Shown here: positions 44,855 through 55,482 of the stretch, in pieces
How positions within the stretch are numbered: the first letter of the stretch is position 1
How the letters are laid out: each line of letters opens with the position of its first letter
Assembly (NCBI RefSeq): GCF_029931775.1
Contig: NC_079323.1
Span: forward strand, 4,448,119-4,512,118
DNA: 64,000 nt
Origin: Euleptes europaea
Lineage: Eukaryota; Chordata; Lepidosauria; Squamata; Sphaerodactylidae
Direction: 5' to 3'
Notes under the pieces: generated by a model
The model's database searches: none
Seen by the model: only the letters and a program-made list of their open reading frames with translations
What the model was told of the DNA's origin: nothing
Position numbers and translations under genes: made by a program

Positions 44855-45093
44855 AAATTATCATTCATTATTTATATGCCACTTTTCTCCTCAATGGGGA
44901 CCCAAAGGGACTTAAAATGCTGTTCTCTGCTCCTCCCTTTTATTCTCACAGCAACAACCCTGCGAGGCAGGATAAAGGGAGAGACAATGACCAGACCAAG
45001 GTCACCAAGGAATGTTCCACAGTAGAATGGGGATTCGAACTCGGGTTTCCCAGATCCTAGTCCAACATTCTAGCCACTTCACCATGTTGGCAC
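44855..45093 (-). repeat. tRNA-derived reptile SINE
   Basis: In complement, a head of the GAAGTGGCTAGAATGTTGGA type and GGGTTCGAATCCC. The body has CCTGCGAGGCAGGATAAAGG. A different family from SINE-A and SINE-B. Confidence 0.75.
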
Positions 45094-45317
45094 CTCACGC
45101 AGAGTGACTGCCACTTTTCTCCATCCCTTATTCAGTTCCCCTTGTTTATTTTCTCAGGGGCTGATTTCCTCTGAGGGTTGGGGCCCTTTTGAATTCGCAC
45201 GGGTGCTGACACACAGCCAGGTTTTGAGTCCTGGCTGCTACAGCCTTCAGTCAGCACAAAGCCCCCTTCTGGCCTCTTCTACAGCCCTGGAAGGCGATGC
45301 AAAATGTGGGTAGGGCC
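45094..45317. other. Single-copy stretch
   Basis: No repeat or gene recognised. Confidence 0.3.
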
Positions 45318-45722
45318 AATAGAATCATAGAGTTGGAGGGGAACACCAGGGTCATCTAGTCCAACCCCCTGCACAATGCAGGAAATTCCAAACTACCTCC
45401 CACCCACACACACCCAGTGACCCCTACTCCATGCCCAGAAGATGGCCAAGATGCCCTCCCTCTCATCATCTGCCTAAGGTCATAGAATTAGCATTGCTGA
45501 CAGATGGCCATCTACCCTCTGCTTAAAAACCTCCAGGGAAGGAGAGCCCACCACCTCCCGAGGAAGCCTGTCCCACTGAGGAACCACTCTAACTGTTAGA
45601 AAATTCTTCCTAATGTCTAGATGGAAACTCTTCTGATTTAATTTTAACCTGTTGGTTCTGGTCCGACCTTCTGGAGCAAGAGAAAACAACTCAGCACCAT
45701 CCTCTATATGACAGCCCTTACA
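45318..45722 (-). mobile_element. CR1 LINE 3' end
   Basis: The minus-strand frame 45480-45689 encodes FHLDIRKNFLTVRVVPQWDR and the ORF2 stop. 3' UTR with ATCTAGTCCAACCCCCTGC. Confidence 0.92.
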
Positions 45723-46074
45723 GGAGAGGCCCTATCCAGCTCAGTGGATTTGCTCAGATCATTCAGAGCGGGACCTGCAGAAACAAGCCACGATCCCCCA
45801 AATCTGGCGTCTGAATCTCTCCAAAAGCAACTTGCAGGCTTGATTTAAGAGTGATCCTGGCTGACGCAAAAGCATTCTCCTAGGGGACCTCCCAACAACA
45901 CAATGGCTGATTTAAACTGGTGCTCCCGTTGCTTAGCATTACAAACTCTGATGCTCCCTGTGGGAAGCATCTCTGCAATACGCTTCCAGATTTGAACACT
46001 TAAAAATAAAACTCTCAGGCCTACTTTGTTCATTATTCTGTGCCACTAAAGGTCAACATTTGGGATGTGGAATG
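45723..46074. other. Single-copy stretch, no gene seen
   Basis: Nothing recognised on either strand. Confidence 0.35.
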
Positions 46075-46275
46075 GAATGGCATCGCCCAATCTTGTCAGA
46101 TCTCAAAAGCTAAGCAGGGTCGTCCCTGGTTAGCCCTTGGATGGGAGACCATCAGGGAAGTCCAGGGTTGCTACGCAGAGGCAGGCAATGGCAAACCACC
46201 TCTGCTTAACTGCTTGCCTCGAAACCCTTTGAGGTCACCGTAAGTTGGCTGCGACTGGATGGCACTTTATACGCA
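46075..46275 (+). mobile_element. 5S rRNA-derived SINE
   Basis: TCAGATCTCAAAAGCTAAGC, CTTGGATGGGAGACCATC, then GAGGTCACCGTAAGTTGGC and ACTGGATGGCACTTTATA. The tail again resembles BovB. Confidence 0.9.
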
Positions 46276-46540
46276 CACTGAATTAAAATCCATGGTGACA
46301 TCTTGTGGCAGTGAGTTCCACAAGGCAGCTTCGCATGGTGTGAAGGAGCAGGAAATGCTGTCAGGGCAAAGTCCCGTGGGTTCCCCTCCCTCCTAACCAG
46401 CATGATGTTTAAATCAGGTCCAATTTCTTGCAGGTACAGGGAGAACCAGCCTTCTAATTGTTAAGAGCCCGCCCTTTTCAGACACACAGATGGACTCGCA
46501 GACACAAAACAGGCTGATTTTCATTTCTTGTTAACGTTAA
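46276..46540. other. Single-copy stretch
   Basis: No gene or repeat recognised. Confidence 0.3.
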
Positions 46541-47035
46541 TGAAGAAGAAGAAGAAGAGTTGGTTTTTATATGCCGACTTTCTCTACCACTTAAGGAAGA
46601 ATCAAACCGGCTTACAATCTCCTTCCCTTCCCCTCCCCACAACAGACACCCTGTGAGTTAGGTGAGGCTGAGAGAGTTTGGAGAGAACCATGACTAGCCC
46701 AAGGACACCCAGCAGGCTTAATTTGGTGGAGTGGGGAATCGAACCCGGTTCTCCAGATTAGAGTCCGCCGCTCTTAACCACTACACCATGCCGGCTCTCA
46801 AACACCCCACAACAGACACCCAGTGAGGTAGGTGGGGCTGAGAAAGCTCTAAGAGAGCTGTGACTAGACCAAGGCCACCCAGCTGGCTTCATGTGGAGGA
46901 GTGGGTAACAAATCCAGTTCACCAGATTAGCCTCCACCGCTCACGTGGAGGAGTGGGGAATCGAACACGGTTCTCCAGATCAGAGCCCGCTGCTCCAAAC
47001 CACCACTCTTAACCACTACACCCTGCTGCTGCACA
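46541..47035 (-). repeat. SINE-B, one full and one partial copy
   Basis: 46541-46799 is complete (GAAGAAGAAGAAGAGTTGG to CACTACACCATGCCGGCTC). 46803-47035 starts inside the body (CCCACAACAGACACCCAGTG). Confidence 0.88.
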
Positions 47036-47915
47036 AAGTAAGTCATGAATGCCTCCTCCCTTCCCTCTTGTCTGCCATTGGAGAAACTGCTCAAATTCTC
47101 TCTTGCAACATGCTCTTCTTCCTAGTCTCTCTCTCTCTCTCTCCCCCCCCTTGCAAAAAAAACACTGGACAGCACCCGAGAACTGCTTTCTTCCTTCTAA
47201 TTCCCTCCCCCCCCCCCCCGCAAGCATTTTTCTTTTCAGTACTAAAAATCGTTGGACAGATCCCCGGGCAACAGCAATCTGGATAAAAACAGTGCCTTGC
47301 AAAGAAGAAAGGAGCAGAGAAGGATGCATTAACCCCCCCCTCTCCACCACCACCCTTTTAATCTACCGTGGCAGGCCCATTTAGGATCCTGAAAGGCGGA
47401 CCCCAGGGCCTTGAGATCAATAAAAGCCCCAAGTGTGTTTCAGGATCAAAGGCTCACAGGGCTGGTTTCTGTTCCTTGATGTGGGGCTGGAGGCCTCCCC
47501 GACTTTCCCCACAACAAGGAAAGGGAGCGAAGGGTTCAGGCTGCAGCTCCACCTTAAAAAGCAGACACTGTCTAGACCGGAGGAGTAGCAGAAGCGTCCC
47601 CACCAGGCACGCACACATCTGACTGTCTCTCTCCCCCCCACACAAACACACACACAGATCTGTCCTGCAGGGCTGAAGAAATGCAGAACAACCACAGACT
47701 GGCTGAGAGCAGCAATGAAACATTTGCTGGCTGTTCCAAAGCAGGAGTCAATCCCGCCCTTCGCCTGGCAAATCTTGAAATGCCTCGAGGACCCTATTTT
47801 TAAAAAGCATTGCTGGAAAAGGTGCAGAAAAAGAGAGCTAAGATGACCCACGGTTTGGAAAAGCGGAAGCATTTTGGGGTTCTGTTTTTTGGTTTTGGGG
47901 GAAGGGTTGGGGGAC
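47036..47915. other. Single-copy stretch upstream of MAP6, no gene seen
   Basis: Contains CT, C and A runs (47130-47230) and a C run near 47333. A 182-codon minus-strand frame at 47417-47965 is fed by low-complexity sequence and has no domain. Confidence 0.4.
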
Positions 47916-47918
47916 ACT

Positions 47919-48065
47919 GGGTTGCCAACCTCAAGGTGGTGGCTGGAAATCTCCCGCTGGTACAACTGATCTCCAGGCGATAGAGATCAGTTCCCCTGGA
48001 GAAAATGGCCGCTTTGGAAAATGGACTCTATGGCATTATACCCCAACGAGGTCCCTCCCCTCCCC
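47919..48065 (+). repeat. MITE-A, right part missing
   Basis: CTGGGTTGCCAACCTCAAGG to GAGGTCCCTCCCCTCCCC. Confidence 0.88.
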
Positions 48066-48074
48066 AAGACACTC

Positions 48075-48506
48075 CCAACACACATGAACACACGAAGCTG
48101 CCGTCTACTGAATCAGACCCTTGGTCCATCATCTACTCAGATTGGCCGTGGCTCTCCAGGGTCTCAGGCGGAGGCCTTTCCCATCACCTACTGCCTGGTC
48201 CTTTAACTGGAGATGCTGGGGATTGAACCTGGGACCTTCTGCATGCTGAGCAGATGCTCTACAAACTGAGCCACAGCCCCTCCCAAACACACGAACACAT
48301 GAAGCTGCCTTATACTGAATCAGACCTTTGGTCCATCGAAGTCAGTATTGTCTGCTCAGACCAGCAGCGGCTCCAGGGTCTCAGGCGGAGGCCTTTCCCA
48401 TCACCTACTGCCTGGTTCCTTTAACGGGAGATGCCGGGGATTGAACCTGGGACCTTCTGCATGCTGACCAGATGCTCTACCACCGAGCCACGCCCCCTCC
48501 CCACCT
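48075..48506 (-). repeat. SINE-A, two full copies
   Basis: 48075-48288 and 48290-48505, each from an ACACATGAAGCTGCC type start to a head complement ending in CCCCTCCC. Confidence 0.9.
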
Positions 48507-48789
48507 GCAGCACACCTTTAGGTTCCACCCCTTCTTCCTATCTAGCTCTGGGCTTGCTGCCCACAGCGTATCCTTGGAAGGTACAGAACGGATTTCTGAA
48601 CCTTCAGACTTTGCAGTGTGGCGCAATGAAATCGCCCTCTTATCAGTCAAACAGAGATCCCTTAAGCCCTTTGCTGGCGTCAGCCTTTCCCTGTCAAATG
48701 GGGCCAAAGAGGTGTGCGTTCGCTAAAGTGAACGTTTTGTGTGAACTCACCTGGGCAGATAGAAATGTTGGATCACTTTTTCCTAGGAG
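48507..48789. other. Single-copy stretch
   Basis: No domain in the short frames. Not called. Confidence 0.3.
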
Positions 48790-49040
48790 GAAAGGCTGAA
48801 GAGTCTGGGACTTTTCGGTTTAGGAAGGAGATGACTAAGAGGGGACGTGACAGAGGTTTATAAAATGGTGCATGGAGTGGAGGGAGTCAACAAAGAGAAC
48901 TTCTTCTCCCTCTCCCAAAATACTAGAACTCAAGGGCATACAATAATACTGATGGGCAGTAAATTTGGGACAGACACAAGGAGCTATTTCTTTACACAGT
49001 AAGTGATTAAAACGCGGAATTTACTGCCAGAGGATGTAGT
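48790..49040 (+). mobile_element. LINE 3' end, CR1-like subfamily
   Basis: AAAGGCTGAAGAGTCTGGGA, GATTAAAACGCGGAATTTACT and GCCAGAGGATGTAGT. Same subfamily type as the copy at 33.8 kb, opposite strand. Confidence 0.75.
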
Positions 49041-49063
49041 AGGGTTTCCAACCTCCAGGTACT

Positions 49064-50095
49064 CAGCCACCCATCCGTGGTTACAAGGAAGGTACACTCC
49101 TTTGCTTCACAAATGAACTCTCAAGCTTACGGAAGAACTGGAAGCTTGACAAAATTTTGTCGAAGGCTTTCACGGTCAGAGTTCATTGGTTCTTGTAGGT
49201 TATCCGCGCTGTGTAACCGTGGTCTTGGAATTTTCTTTCCTGACGTTTCGCCAGCAACTGTGGCAGGCATCTTCAGAGTAGTAACACTGAAGGACAGTGT
49301 CTCTCAGTGTCAAGGGTGTAGAAAGAGTAATATATAGTCAGAAAGGGGTTGGGTTTGAGCTGAGTATTGTCCTGCAAAAGTATTGTCCTGTGAGTATCAA
49401 GATAATGTGCTAATGAGGGTATGGTATGTTAATATGGAACCATTGTATCCTGAAGTGATCTGTTAATGTGTGTAATCCAAAACTAATCTGTATGGCTATT
49501 GTTGAATGAAAGACAACATTCAACAATAGCCATACAGATTAGTTTTGGATTACACACATTAACAGATCACTTCAGGATACAATGGTTCCATATTAACATA
49601 CCATACCCTCATTAGCACATTATCTTGATACTCACAGGACAATACTTTTGCAGGACAATACTCAGCTCAAACCCAACCCCTTTCTGACTATATATTACTC
49701 TTTCTACACCCTTGACACTGAGAGACACTGTCCTTCAGTGTTACTACTCTGAAGATGCCTGCCACAGTTGCTGGCGAAACGTCAGGAAAGAAAATTCCAA
49801 GACCACGGTTACACAGCCCGGATAACCTACAAGAACTTGACAAAATTGTTATGAAATGGGATTTTACCGGAAGCCCATTGCATCTTTAATAATCCGCTGC
49901 TTTTGAATGGTTAAACGCTTCGCGTTTCATGCATATTGTGATAATTGATCTGTTGGTCATGCACATGTTTTTTGTCAACTGCGGCTGTTCACTTGCTGTT
50001 TGACTTGTATAATATACATTCTATTAGCATATTCCAGTGTTCGTATTCATGTGCCATATGCTGGCCTTTTGTTCTCGTGCTGTGTCATTTGAATT
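49064..50095. mobile_element. Insertion in MITE-A, 15-bp duplication, hosting a fold-back
   Basis: After removing the nested fold-back and its second target copy, about 340 bp remain. They include the hairpin AAACGCTTCGCGTTT near 49915. No protein. Its own family is not recognised. Confidence 0.8.
49157..49835. mobile_element. 679-bp near-perfect fold-back with hammerhead-like cores
   Basis: CTTGACAAAATT at 49145-49156 and 49836-49847 is the target duplication. Arms of roughly 320-330 bp (about 49180-49508 and 49517-49835) differ by only a few bases, around an 8-base spacer. Each arm has the core; in the right arm CTGAAGA (49749-49755), T, GCC, a 13-base loop, GGC, GAAA, C, GTC (to 49783). 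The left-arm copy is at 49242-49276 on the minus strand. The end TTGTCGAAGGCTTTCACGG is one I know from other reptile genomes. Confidence 0.9.
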
Positions 50096-50194
50096 CAACC
50101 TCCAGGTACTAGCTGGAGATCTCCTGCTATTACAACTGAGCTCCTGCCAATAGAGATCAGTTCACCTCGGCAAATGGCCACTTTGGCAATTGGA

Positions 50195-50400
50195 CTCTGT
50201 GGCTCAGTGGCAGAGCATCTGCTTGGCATGCAGAAGGTCCCAGGTTCAGTCCCCGGCATCTCCAGTTAAAGGGACGAGGCAAGTAGGTGATGTGAAAGAC
50301 ACCTGGCTGAGACCCTGCAGAATTGCTGCAGGTCTGCAGTATTGCTGCAGAGTCTGATTTAGTAGAAGGTAGCTTCATGTGTTCATGTGTTCTGAAGGTC
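50195..50400 (+). repeat. SINE-A copy
   Basis: CTGTGGCTCAGTGGCAGAGC to GTAGCTTCATGTGTTCATG, fused to a MITE-A on its left. Confidence 0.88.
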
Positions 50401-50460
50401 TCTTGCCTTGAAAACCCTACAGGGTTGCCATAGCTGCGGCTTGATGGCACATTTCTCCAC
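50400..50460 (+). repeat. 5S-type SINE tail fragment
   Basis: TCTTGCCTTGAAAACCCTAC and GGCTTGATGGCAC only. Confidence 0.65.
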
Positions 50461-50697
50461 CACCAGACAAATTCATGGAGAAGTGTCAGTGGCAGCCATG
50501 ATGACTGAAGCTCCCAGCTCATGATTGCTACTGGGCTGAGCACAGACATTTGTTCTGGAACGGATCCCATTGTGTTTCTGCTCCTGCAGAAATCTGGTTT
50601 TGCAACTGCCCTTCAGGGAGTTGCAGATGCTATCAGTCGACGTTTGGATCCAGACCTACAAAAAAAAGTGCAGCAGCACAAAAGGGGGGAAAAACAA
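50461..50697. other. Single-copy stretch
   Basis: A frame of 158 codons (50521-50997) runs from here into a CR1 tail and is not a gene. Confidence 0.35.
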
Positions 50698-51075
50698 CTT
50701 CCTCGGGAGCTGGTGGGCTCTCCTTCCCTGGAGGTTTTGAAGCAGAGGCTAGATGGCCATCTGTCAGCGAGGCTGATTCTGGAACTTAGGCAGACCATGA
50801 GAGGGAGGGCAGGATGGGTTGCGTCAGTGCTTGGCTCTTGTGGCCCTTTCTTGCATGCGCAGGGTAATGCTGATCACCACTTTGGGGTCAGAAAGAAACT
50901 TTCCTCCAGGCCGGACTGGCAAGGGATCATGGAGGGGCTTTTTTGCCCATCTTCTGGGCATGGAATAGGGCTCACTGGGGGTATGCGGGGGAGGTAGTTG
51001 TGAGTTTCCTGCATTGTCCAGGGTGTTGGACTAGATGACCCTGGAGGTCCCTTCCAACTCTATGATTCTATGAAC
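50698..51075 (+). mobile_element. CR1 LINE 3' end
   Basis: CTTCCTCGGGAGCTGGTGGG, CTGGAGGTTTTGAAGCAGAG to GATGACCCTGGAGGTCCC. Confidence 0.9.
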
Positions 51076-51562
51076 TATCCACAAGCAATGACAAATGTAT
51101 TTTAGAAATCTATTTTCAAAAGCATATACAGTTACATAGAAAATTTTTCTAAAGAAAAGTTGATTTTGAAAAAGCACATACAATTACATAGAAGAAATAT
51201 CTACATCAGGAACAAGAAAACCCAGTCACTACCTGCAAGCAAACATGAATGAGAAAGTTACACAAAAAGAAATGAATAACATCCTCGAAAAGTCAGACAC
51301 AAATCAAAAAGCTGAAAGCCTTATGAATAAACTTTGTCATGGGTTGCAAGTAGTTGTTTTCTCCCTTCTGGTTTGCTGTGCTTTCTTGTAGGTTGTTTTG
51401 AGAGATTGCCTTTTTCTTTATCTTGGATCCCAACCGGGCACTTCTGGAATTCCAGATATTGGCAACTCAAAACAGACAAGCAAACATAATTTTCAGTGGT
51501 CCAAACCTAGAACGGAATGTCTACATAACACCTTTACTCGGTAACAGCGATGCCATCTTTTC
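51076..51562. other. Single-copy, AT-rich stretch
   Basis: Short direct repeat (AAAAGCATATACAGTTACATAG, then AAAAGCACATACAATTACATAG in part) near 51118 and 51170. No gene. Confidence 0.4.
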
Positions 51563-51812
51563 AGAAGAAGAGTTGGCTTTTATACCCTGCTTTTCTCTAC
51601 CTTTAAGGAGTCTCAAAGCGGCTTACAATCGCCTTCCCTCCCCCTCCCCACAACAGACACCTTGTGAGGTAGGTGGGGCTGAGAGAGTTCGGAGAGAACC
51701 ATGACTAGCTCAAGGTCACCCAGCAGGCTTAATTTGGTGGAGTGGGGAATCGAACCCGGTTCTCCAGATTAGAGTCCGCCGCTCTTAACCACTACACCAC
51801 GCTGGCTCTCAA
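51563..51812 (-). repeat. SINE-B, full length
   Basis: AGAAGAAGAGTTGGCTTTTA to CACTACACCACGCTGGCTC. Confidence 0.9.
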
Positions 51813-52180
51813 ACAACCTGGCAGCTGTCTGTTCACAGCAGATTGGTCCAAAGGTGCTGGGGAGATTCCCCCCCCCCCCGATCTCCCAGTCCGGTCTGAT
51901 TCCCCCCCTCAATTAGTCTCTGCTCCACTGTAGAGCTGGAATCTCAGCTTGACAAAGCCGCAGTTGCTGGCCCAACACATAACACATCAAGGGCAGTCCT
52001 GTCTGTCTGTACAAGAGGTCCTTATGTACGTCGACTAACAAAAGCCCTGCTGGTGCCCGGCCCCTTCTGTACTGAGGGAAAATAGTTAGCCTCACTTGGG
52101 CGATTGTTAGTGGCACAAGCATCTCTTGGAAACTGAGCTAGAAGTTTGCAAAGTGCATTCTGCAGCTTGGAGCCAAGCAT
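51813..52180. other. Single-copy stretch, no gene seen
   Basis: Contains a C run at 51869-51879. Nothing else recognised. Confidence 0.3.
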
Positions 52181-52575
52181 GCAGGAGGAGGAGGAGGAGG
52201 AGGAGAAGAAGAAGAAGAAAAGAAGAAGAAGAAGAAGAAGAAGAAGAAGAAGAAGAGAAGAAGAAGAAGAAAAGTTGGCTTTTATATGCCGACTTTCTCT
52301 ACCACTTAAGGAAGAATCAAACTGGCTTACAATCACCTTCCCTTCCCGACAACAGACACCCTGTGAGGTAGGTGGGACTAAGAAAGCTCTAAGAGAGCTG
52401 TGACTAGACCAAGGTCACCCCGCTGGCTTCATGTATAGGAGTGGGGAAACTACCCCCGGTTCACCAGATTAGCGTCCGCCGCTCATGTGGAGGAGTGGGG
52501 AATCAAACCTGGTTCTCCAGAATAGAGTCCACTGCTCCTAACCACTGCTCTTAACCACTACACCACACTGGCTCT
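52181..52575 (-). repeat. SINE-B with long GAA/GGA tail
   Basis: GAGGAG then GAAGAA repeat at about 52183-52272 is the expanded SINE tail. The body follows to CACTACACCACACTGGCTC. Confidence 0.93.
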
Positions 52576-52603
52576 CGTCAAATTAACGGTGCTGTGCTTA
52601 GAA

Positions 52604-52744
52604 CAGGGGTGTCGAACTTGTTTGTTACGAGGGCCGGATATGACATGCCATGCCTCACCGGCCCAGATCGGGAGCGGAGGGGGGTGGCTGCCTCGGCTGG
52701 CTAGCGGGCCGGATGGCCCCCGGGCCACATGTTCAACACCCCTG
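52604..52744 (+). mobile_element. MITE-B, short copy with target duplication
   Basis: GCTTAGAA (52596-52603) and GCTTAGAG (52745-52752) flank CAGGGGTGTCGAAC...CAACACCCCTG. 141 bp, with an internal deletion relative to other copies. Confidence 0.9.
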
Positions 52745-52752
52745 GCTTAGAG

Positions 52753-53092
52753 ATTCAGATGCGGAACTTCTCCAGAGATACCATTCGCTGCACCTCCAAG
52801 GGCAGCCCGAGGCAAAGAGCATGCTTGTGGTTTCTCACAAGTCTCCTCCAAAGAAAAACATTACCTTGGCGATGAAATCAAAGTCCTCGGCTATACGTGC
52901 CGTACTGGCCCGATTGGTTCCTTCTTCCAAAAGAAGGGGAGGGCCTTTCTCCCCAACCGAAACCACCTTTCCTGCTCCTTACTGGCGGCTTCTTGAACAC
53001 TGTGCAAACAGAGACTTTGCTCCCATCGGCTTTCTCCACGGGGGGGAAAAGGCTCCTTCGCCTCGGAAACCCCATGCCGCATCCCCCCCAAG
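52753..53092 (+). promoter_or_regulatory. MOGAT2: Putative MOGAT2 promoter and 5' UTR
   Basis: Repeat-free 340 bases directly before the start codon. CAAAGTCC (52879-52886) and AGACTTTG (53012-53019, complement CAAAGTCT) resemble HNF4 half-sites, which suits an intestinal/hepatic lipid gene. GATTGG (52912-52917) is an inverted CCAAT box. No TATA box. Start of transcription unknown. Confidence 0.45.
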
Positions 53093-53186
53093 ATGAAGAT
53101 TGAATTTGCTCCCCGCTCCATCCCTCTCCGGAGGAGGCTCCAGACGGCTGCGGTGCTGCAGTGGGTCTTCAGTTTCTTGGCCCTAG
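53093..53186 (+). CDS. MOGAT2: MOGAT2 exon 1
   Basis: MOGAT2 acylates monoacylglycerol to diacylglycerol in the ER membrane of enterocytes, the main step of dietary fat re-esterification. Exon 1 encodes residues 1-31 plus one base: MKIEFAPRSIPLRRRLQT then AAVLQWVFSFLAL, followed by donor GTAAAA. It lines up without gaps with human MVEFAPLFMPWERRLQT...VFSFLAL as I remember it. The AAVLQWVFSFLAL part begins the hydrophobic membrane hairpin typical of the DGAT2 family. The split Gly/Ala codon joins exactly to exon 2 to give ALAQCC, which confirms both exons. Intron 1 is about 9.9 kb and full of repeats. Confidence 0.93.
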
Positions 53187-53378
53187 GTAAAAAGTTTTCA
53201 CGGTTCTTCCCATATTTGCTGGCAACAGGTCCTGTCATTTACCAATAGTGGGAGCAGGGTAGGGAGAAGGAAGGAGATTGCACCCGTCAGATGGTTTCTA
53301 CGAGCATCCAGACCAGCTAGGGGGGGGGGGTTCTAGTTTTAGTCTTCACTGTGCAAATTAGGGTTGCCTGAAAGGGAG
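53187..53378. other. Start of MOGAT2 intron 1, single copy
   Basis: No feature beyond a G run near 53321-53330. Confidence 0.3.
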
Positions 53379-53786
53379 GGGGCCGTGGCTCAGTGGTAGA
53401 GCATCTGCTTGGCATGCAGAAGGCCCCAGGTTCAATCCCCGGCATCTCCAGTTAAAGGGACTAGGCCAGTAGGTGATGGGAAAGACCTCTGCCTGAGACC
53501 CTGGAAAGCTGCTGCCGGTCTGAGTAGATAGTACTGACTTTAATGGACCAAAGGGTCTGATTCAGTAGGGGAAGGGCCATAGCTCAGTGGCAGAGCATCT
53601 GCTTGGCATGCAGAAGATCCCAGGTTCAATCCTTGTCATCTCCAGTTAAAGGGACTAGGCAAGTAGGTGATGTGAAAGACCTCTGCCTGAGACCCTGGAG
53701 AGCCGCTGCCCGTCTGATTAGACAATACTGACTTTGATGGACCCAGAGTCTGACTGAGTATTAGGCAGCGTCATATGTTCATGTGT
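53379..53786 (+). repeat. SINE-A, two copies
   Basis: Heads CGTGGCTCAGTGGTAGAGC (about 53386) and CATAGCTCAGTGGCAGAGC (about 53578). Both have bodies to about ATTCAGTAGG or the TCATATGTTCATGTG end. Confidence 0.9.
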
Positions 53787-53972
53787 TGCCAACTCTGGGT
53801 TGGGAAATTCCTGGAGATTTGAGGGTGGAGCCTTGAGTGGGAGGGGTTTGTGGAAGGGAGGCCCCCCCGAGGGGTACAATGCTCCTCCAAAGCAGCCATT
53901 TCCTCCAGGGGAACTGTAGTCTGGAGATATTTTGTAATTCTGGGAGATCTCCAGGCCCCACCTAAAGTAGGG
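53787..53972 (-). repeat. MITE-A copy
   Basis: GTTGCCAACTCTGGGTTGG to GGCCCCACCTAAAGTAGGGT; end partly lost. Confidence 0.8.
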
Positions 53973-54064
53973 TTGCCAGTAACTCGAAATGACAAATGCA
54001 TCGATCATATGCAATCGTCGAAACAAGAGAAGAAAATGTCATTGTGAGGGTGGCAAGTCTGGAG

Positions 54065-54282
54065 TTGCCAACTCTGGGTTGGGGAATACCTGGAAATTTC
54101 GGGGGTGGAGCCTGGGGAGGGTGGGGTTTGGGGAGGGGAGGGGCTTTAATGGGGTATAATGCCATAGAGACCACCTTCCAGAGTGGCCCTTTTCTCCAGG
54201 TGAACTGATCTCTGTCGCCTGGAGATCTGTTATAATAGCAGGAGATCTCCAGCAACCACCCGGAGGTTGGCAACCCTAACCT
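54065..54282 (-). repeat. MITE-A, full length
   Basis: GAGTTGCCAACTCTGGGTTG to GGAGGTTGGCAACCCTAA. Confidence 0.9.
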
Positions 54283-54615
54283 GAAGGTAGGCACGCTTAG
54301 TGCGAACGTAGGCATCGGCGGGGGACAGAAGTCTCCTCCTCCTTGGTCCAACTTATTTAACTGGACCCAGGCAGGCATAGATTGGAACATGTGAGATCCT
54401 TCTCCCGGCACTGGAAGTAAAATCAGGGGGAAGCGTCACCTGTTTCGTTGAAGACCAAGCAGTAAGATTGTCGATTGTAAGCGCTGTGGGTTCAGAGATC
54501 TGTCTGTGGTTTGTGCTGCACAGGAATGTACAATGATCTTGCAGCAGTAAGGAGTGATGGTTTGATGTTCCCAAATAAGATTACGGGAATCCAGACTTAG
54601 GGGTGTCATCCCCTA
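54283..54615. other. Single-copy stretch, no gene seen
   Basis: Nothing recognised on either strand. Confidence 0.35.
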
Positions 54616-54623
54616 AGAGACCA

Positions 54624-55122
54624 AGTCCTATGAGGAAAGGTTGAAGGAGCTGGGTATGTGTAGCCTGAAGAGGAGAAGACTGAGAGGGGATACGACAACC
54701 ATCTTCAAGTACCTAAGGGCTATCACATAGAGGAGGGTGTCGAGTTGTTTTCTGTTGCCCCAGAAGGTCGGACCAGAACCAACGGGTTGAAATTAAATCA
54801 AAAGAGTTTCTGTCTAGACATTAGGAAGAATTTTCTAACAGTTAGAGCAGCTCCTCAGTGGAACAGGCTTCCTTGGGAGGTGATGAGCTCTCTTTCCCTG
54901 GAGGTTTTTAAGCAGAGGCTAGGTGGCCATCTGTCAGCAATGCTGATTCTATGACCTTAGGCAGAACATGAGAGGGAGGGCATCTTGGACATCTTCTGGG
55001 CATGGAGTAGGGGTCACTGGGGGTGTGGTGGGGGGGAGGTAGTTTGGAATTTCCTGCATTGTGCAGGGGGTTGGACTAGATGACCCTGGTGGTCCCTTCC
55101 GATTCTATGATTCTATAACCTA
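54624..55122 (+). mobile_element. CR1 LINE 3' end with ORF2 C-terminus
   Basis: The plus-strand frame (54745-54954) encodes SVAPEGRTRTNGLKLNQKSF and VFKQRLGGHLSAMLIL to the stop. The 3' UTR runs to GATGACCCTGGTGGTCCC. Confidence 0.93.
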
Positions 55123-55129
55123 CAGGAGG

Positions 55130-55482
55130 GGACTGGAGATTGCCTGGAAGTACAGCTGATCTCCTGCCTACAGAGATCACTTCACCTGGGGAAACTGGGG
55201 CCATTTATCCAGGGAGGGATATAACTGTGAATTTCCTGCATTGTGCAGAGGGTTGGACCAGATTACCCCGGCGGTCACTTCCAAATCTATGTTTCTATGA
55301 TTCTATCTCCTGGAATTACAACTGATTTACAGACGGTGGAAATCAATTCCCCTGGAGAAAAAGGCAGATGGACTGCATGGCAATATACCCCGCTGACGTC
55401 CCTCCCCTTCCCAAACCTCGCTCTTCCCAAACTCTATCCCACAAATCTCCAGGTATTTCCCAATCTGGAGTTGGCAACCTTA
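55130..55482 (+). repeat. MITE-A pieces around a CR1 scrap
   Basis: 55130-55205 and 55306-55482 are MITE-A (ending GTTGGCAACCTTA). 55225-55304 is CR1 3' UTR (TTTCCTGCATTGTGCAGAG). Confidence 0.75.

Larger units (their letters stand above)
49041..50195 (+). repeat. MITE-A broken by a 1.03-kb insertion
   Basis: CAACCTCCAGGTACT at 49049-49063 is repeated exactly at 50096-50110, where MITE-A resumes. The right end is replaced by a SINE-A at about 50195. Confidence 0.9.

Noticed and set aside
47417-47965. 182-codon minus-strand frame
   Set aside because: Crosses C and A runs and a MITE-A end; composition not protein-like.
50521-50997. 158-codon frame
   Set aside because: More than half of it is a CR1 tail in a non-coding frame.
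52126-52403. Glu/Arg/Lys-rich frames
   Set aside because: They are the GAA tail of a SINE-B read in several frames.
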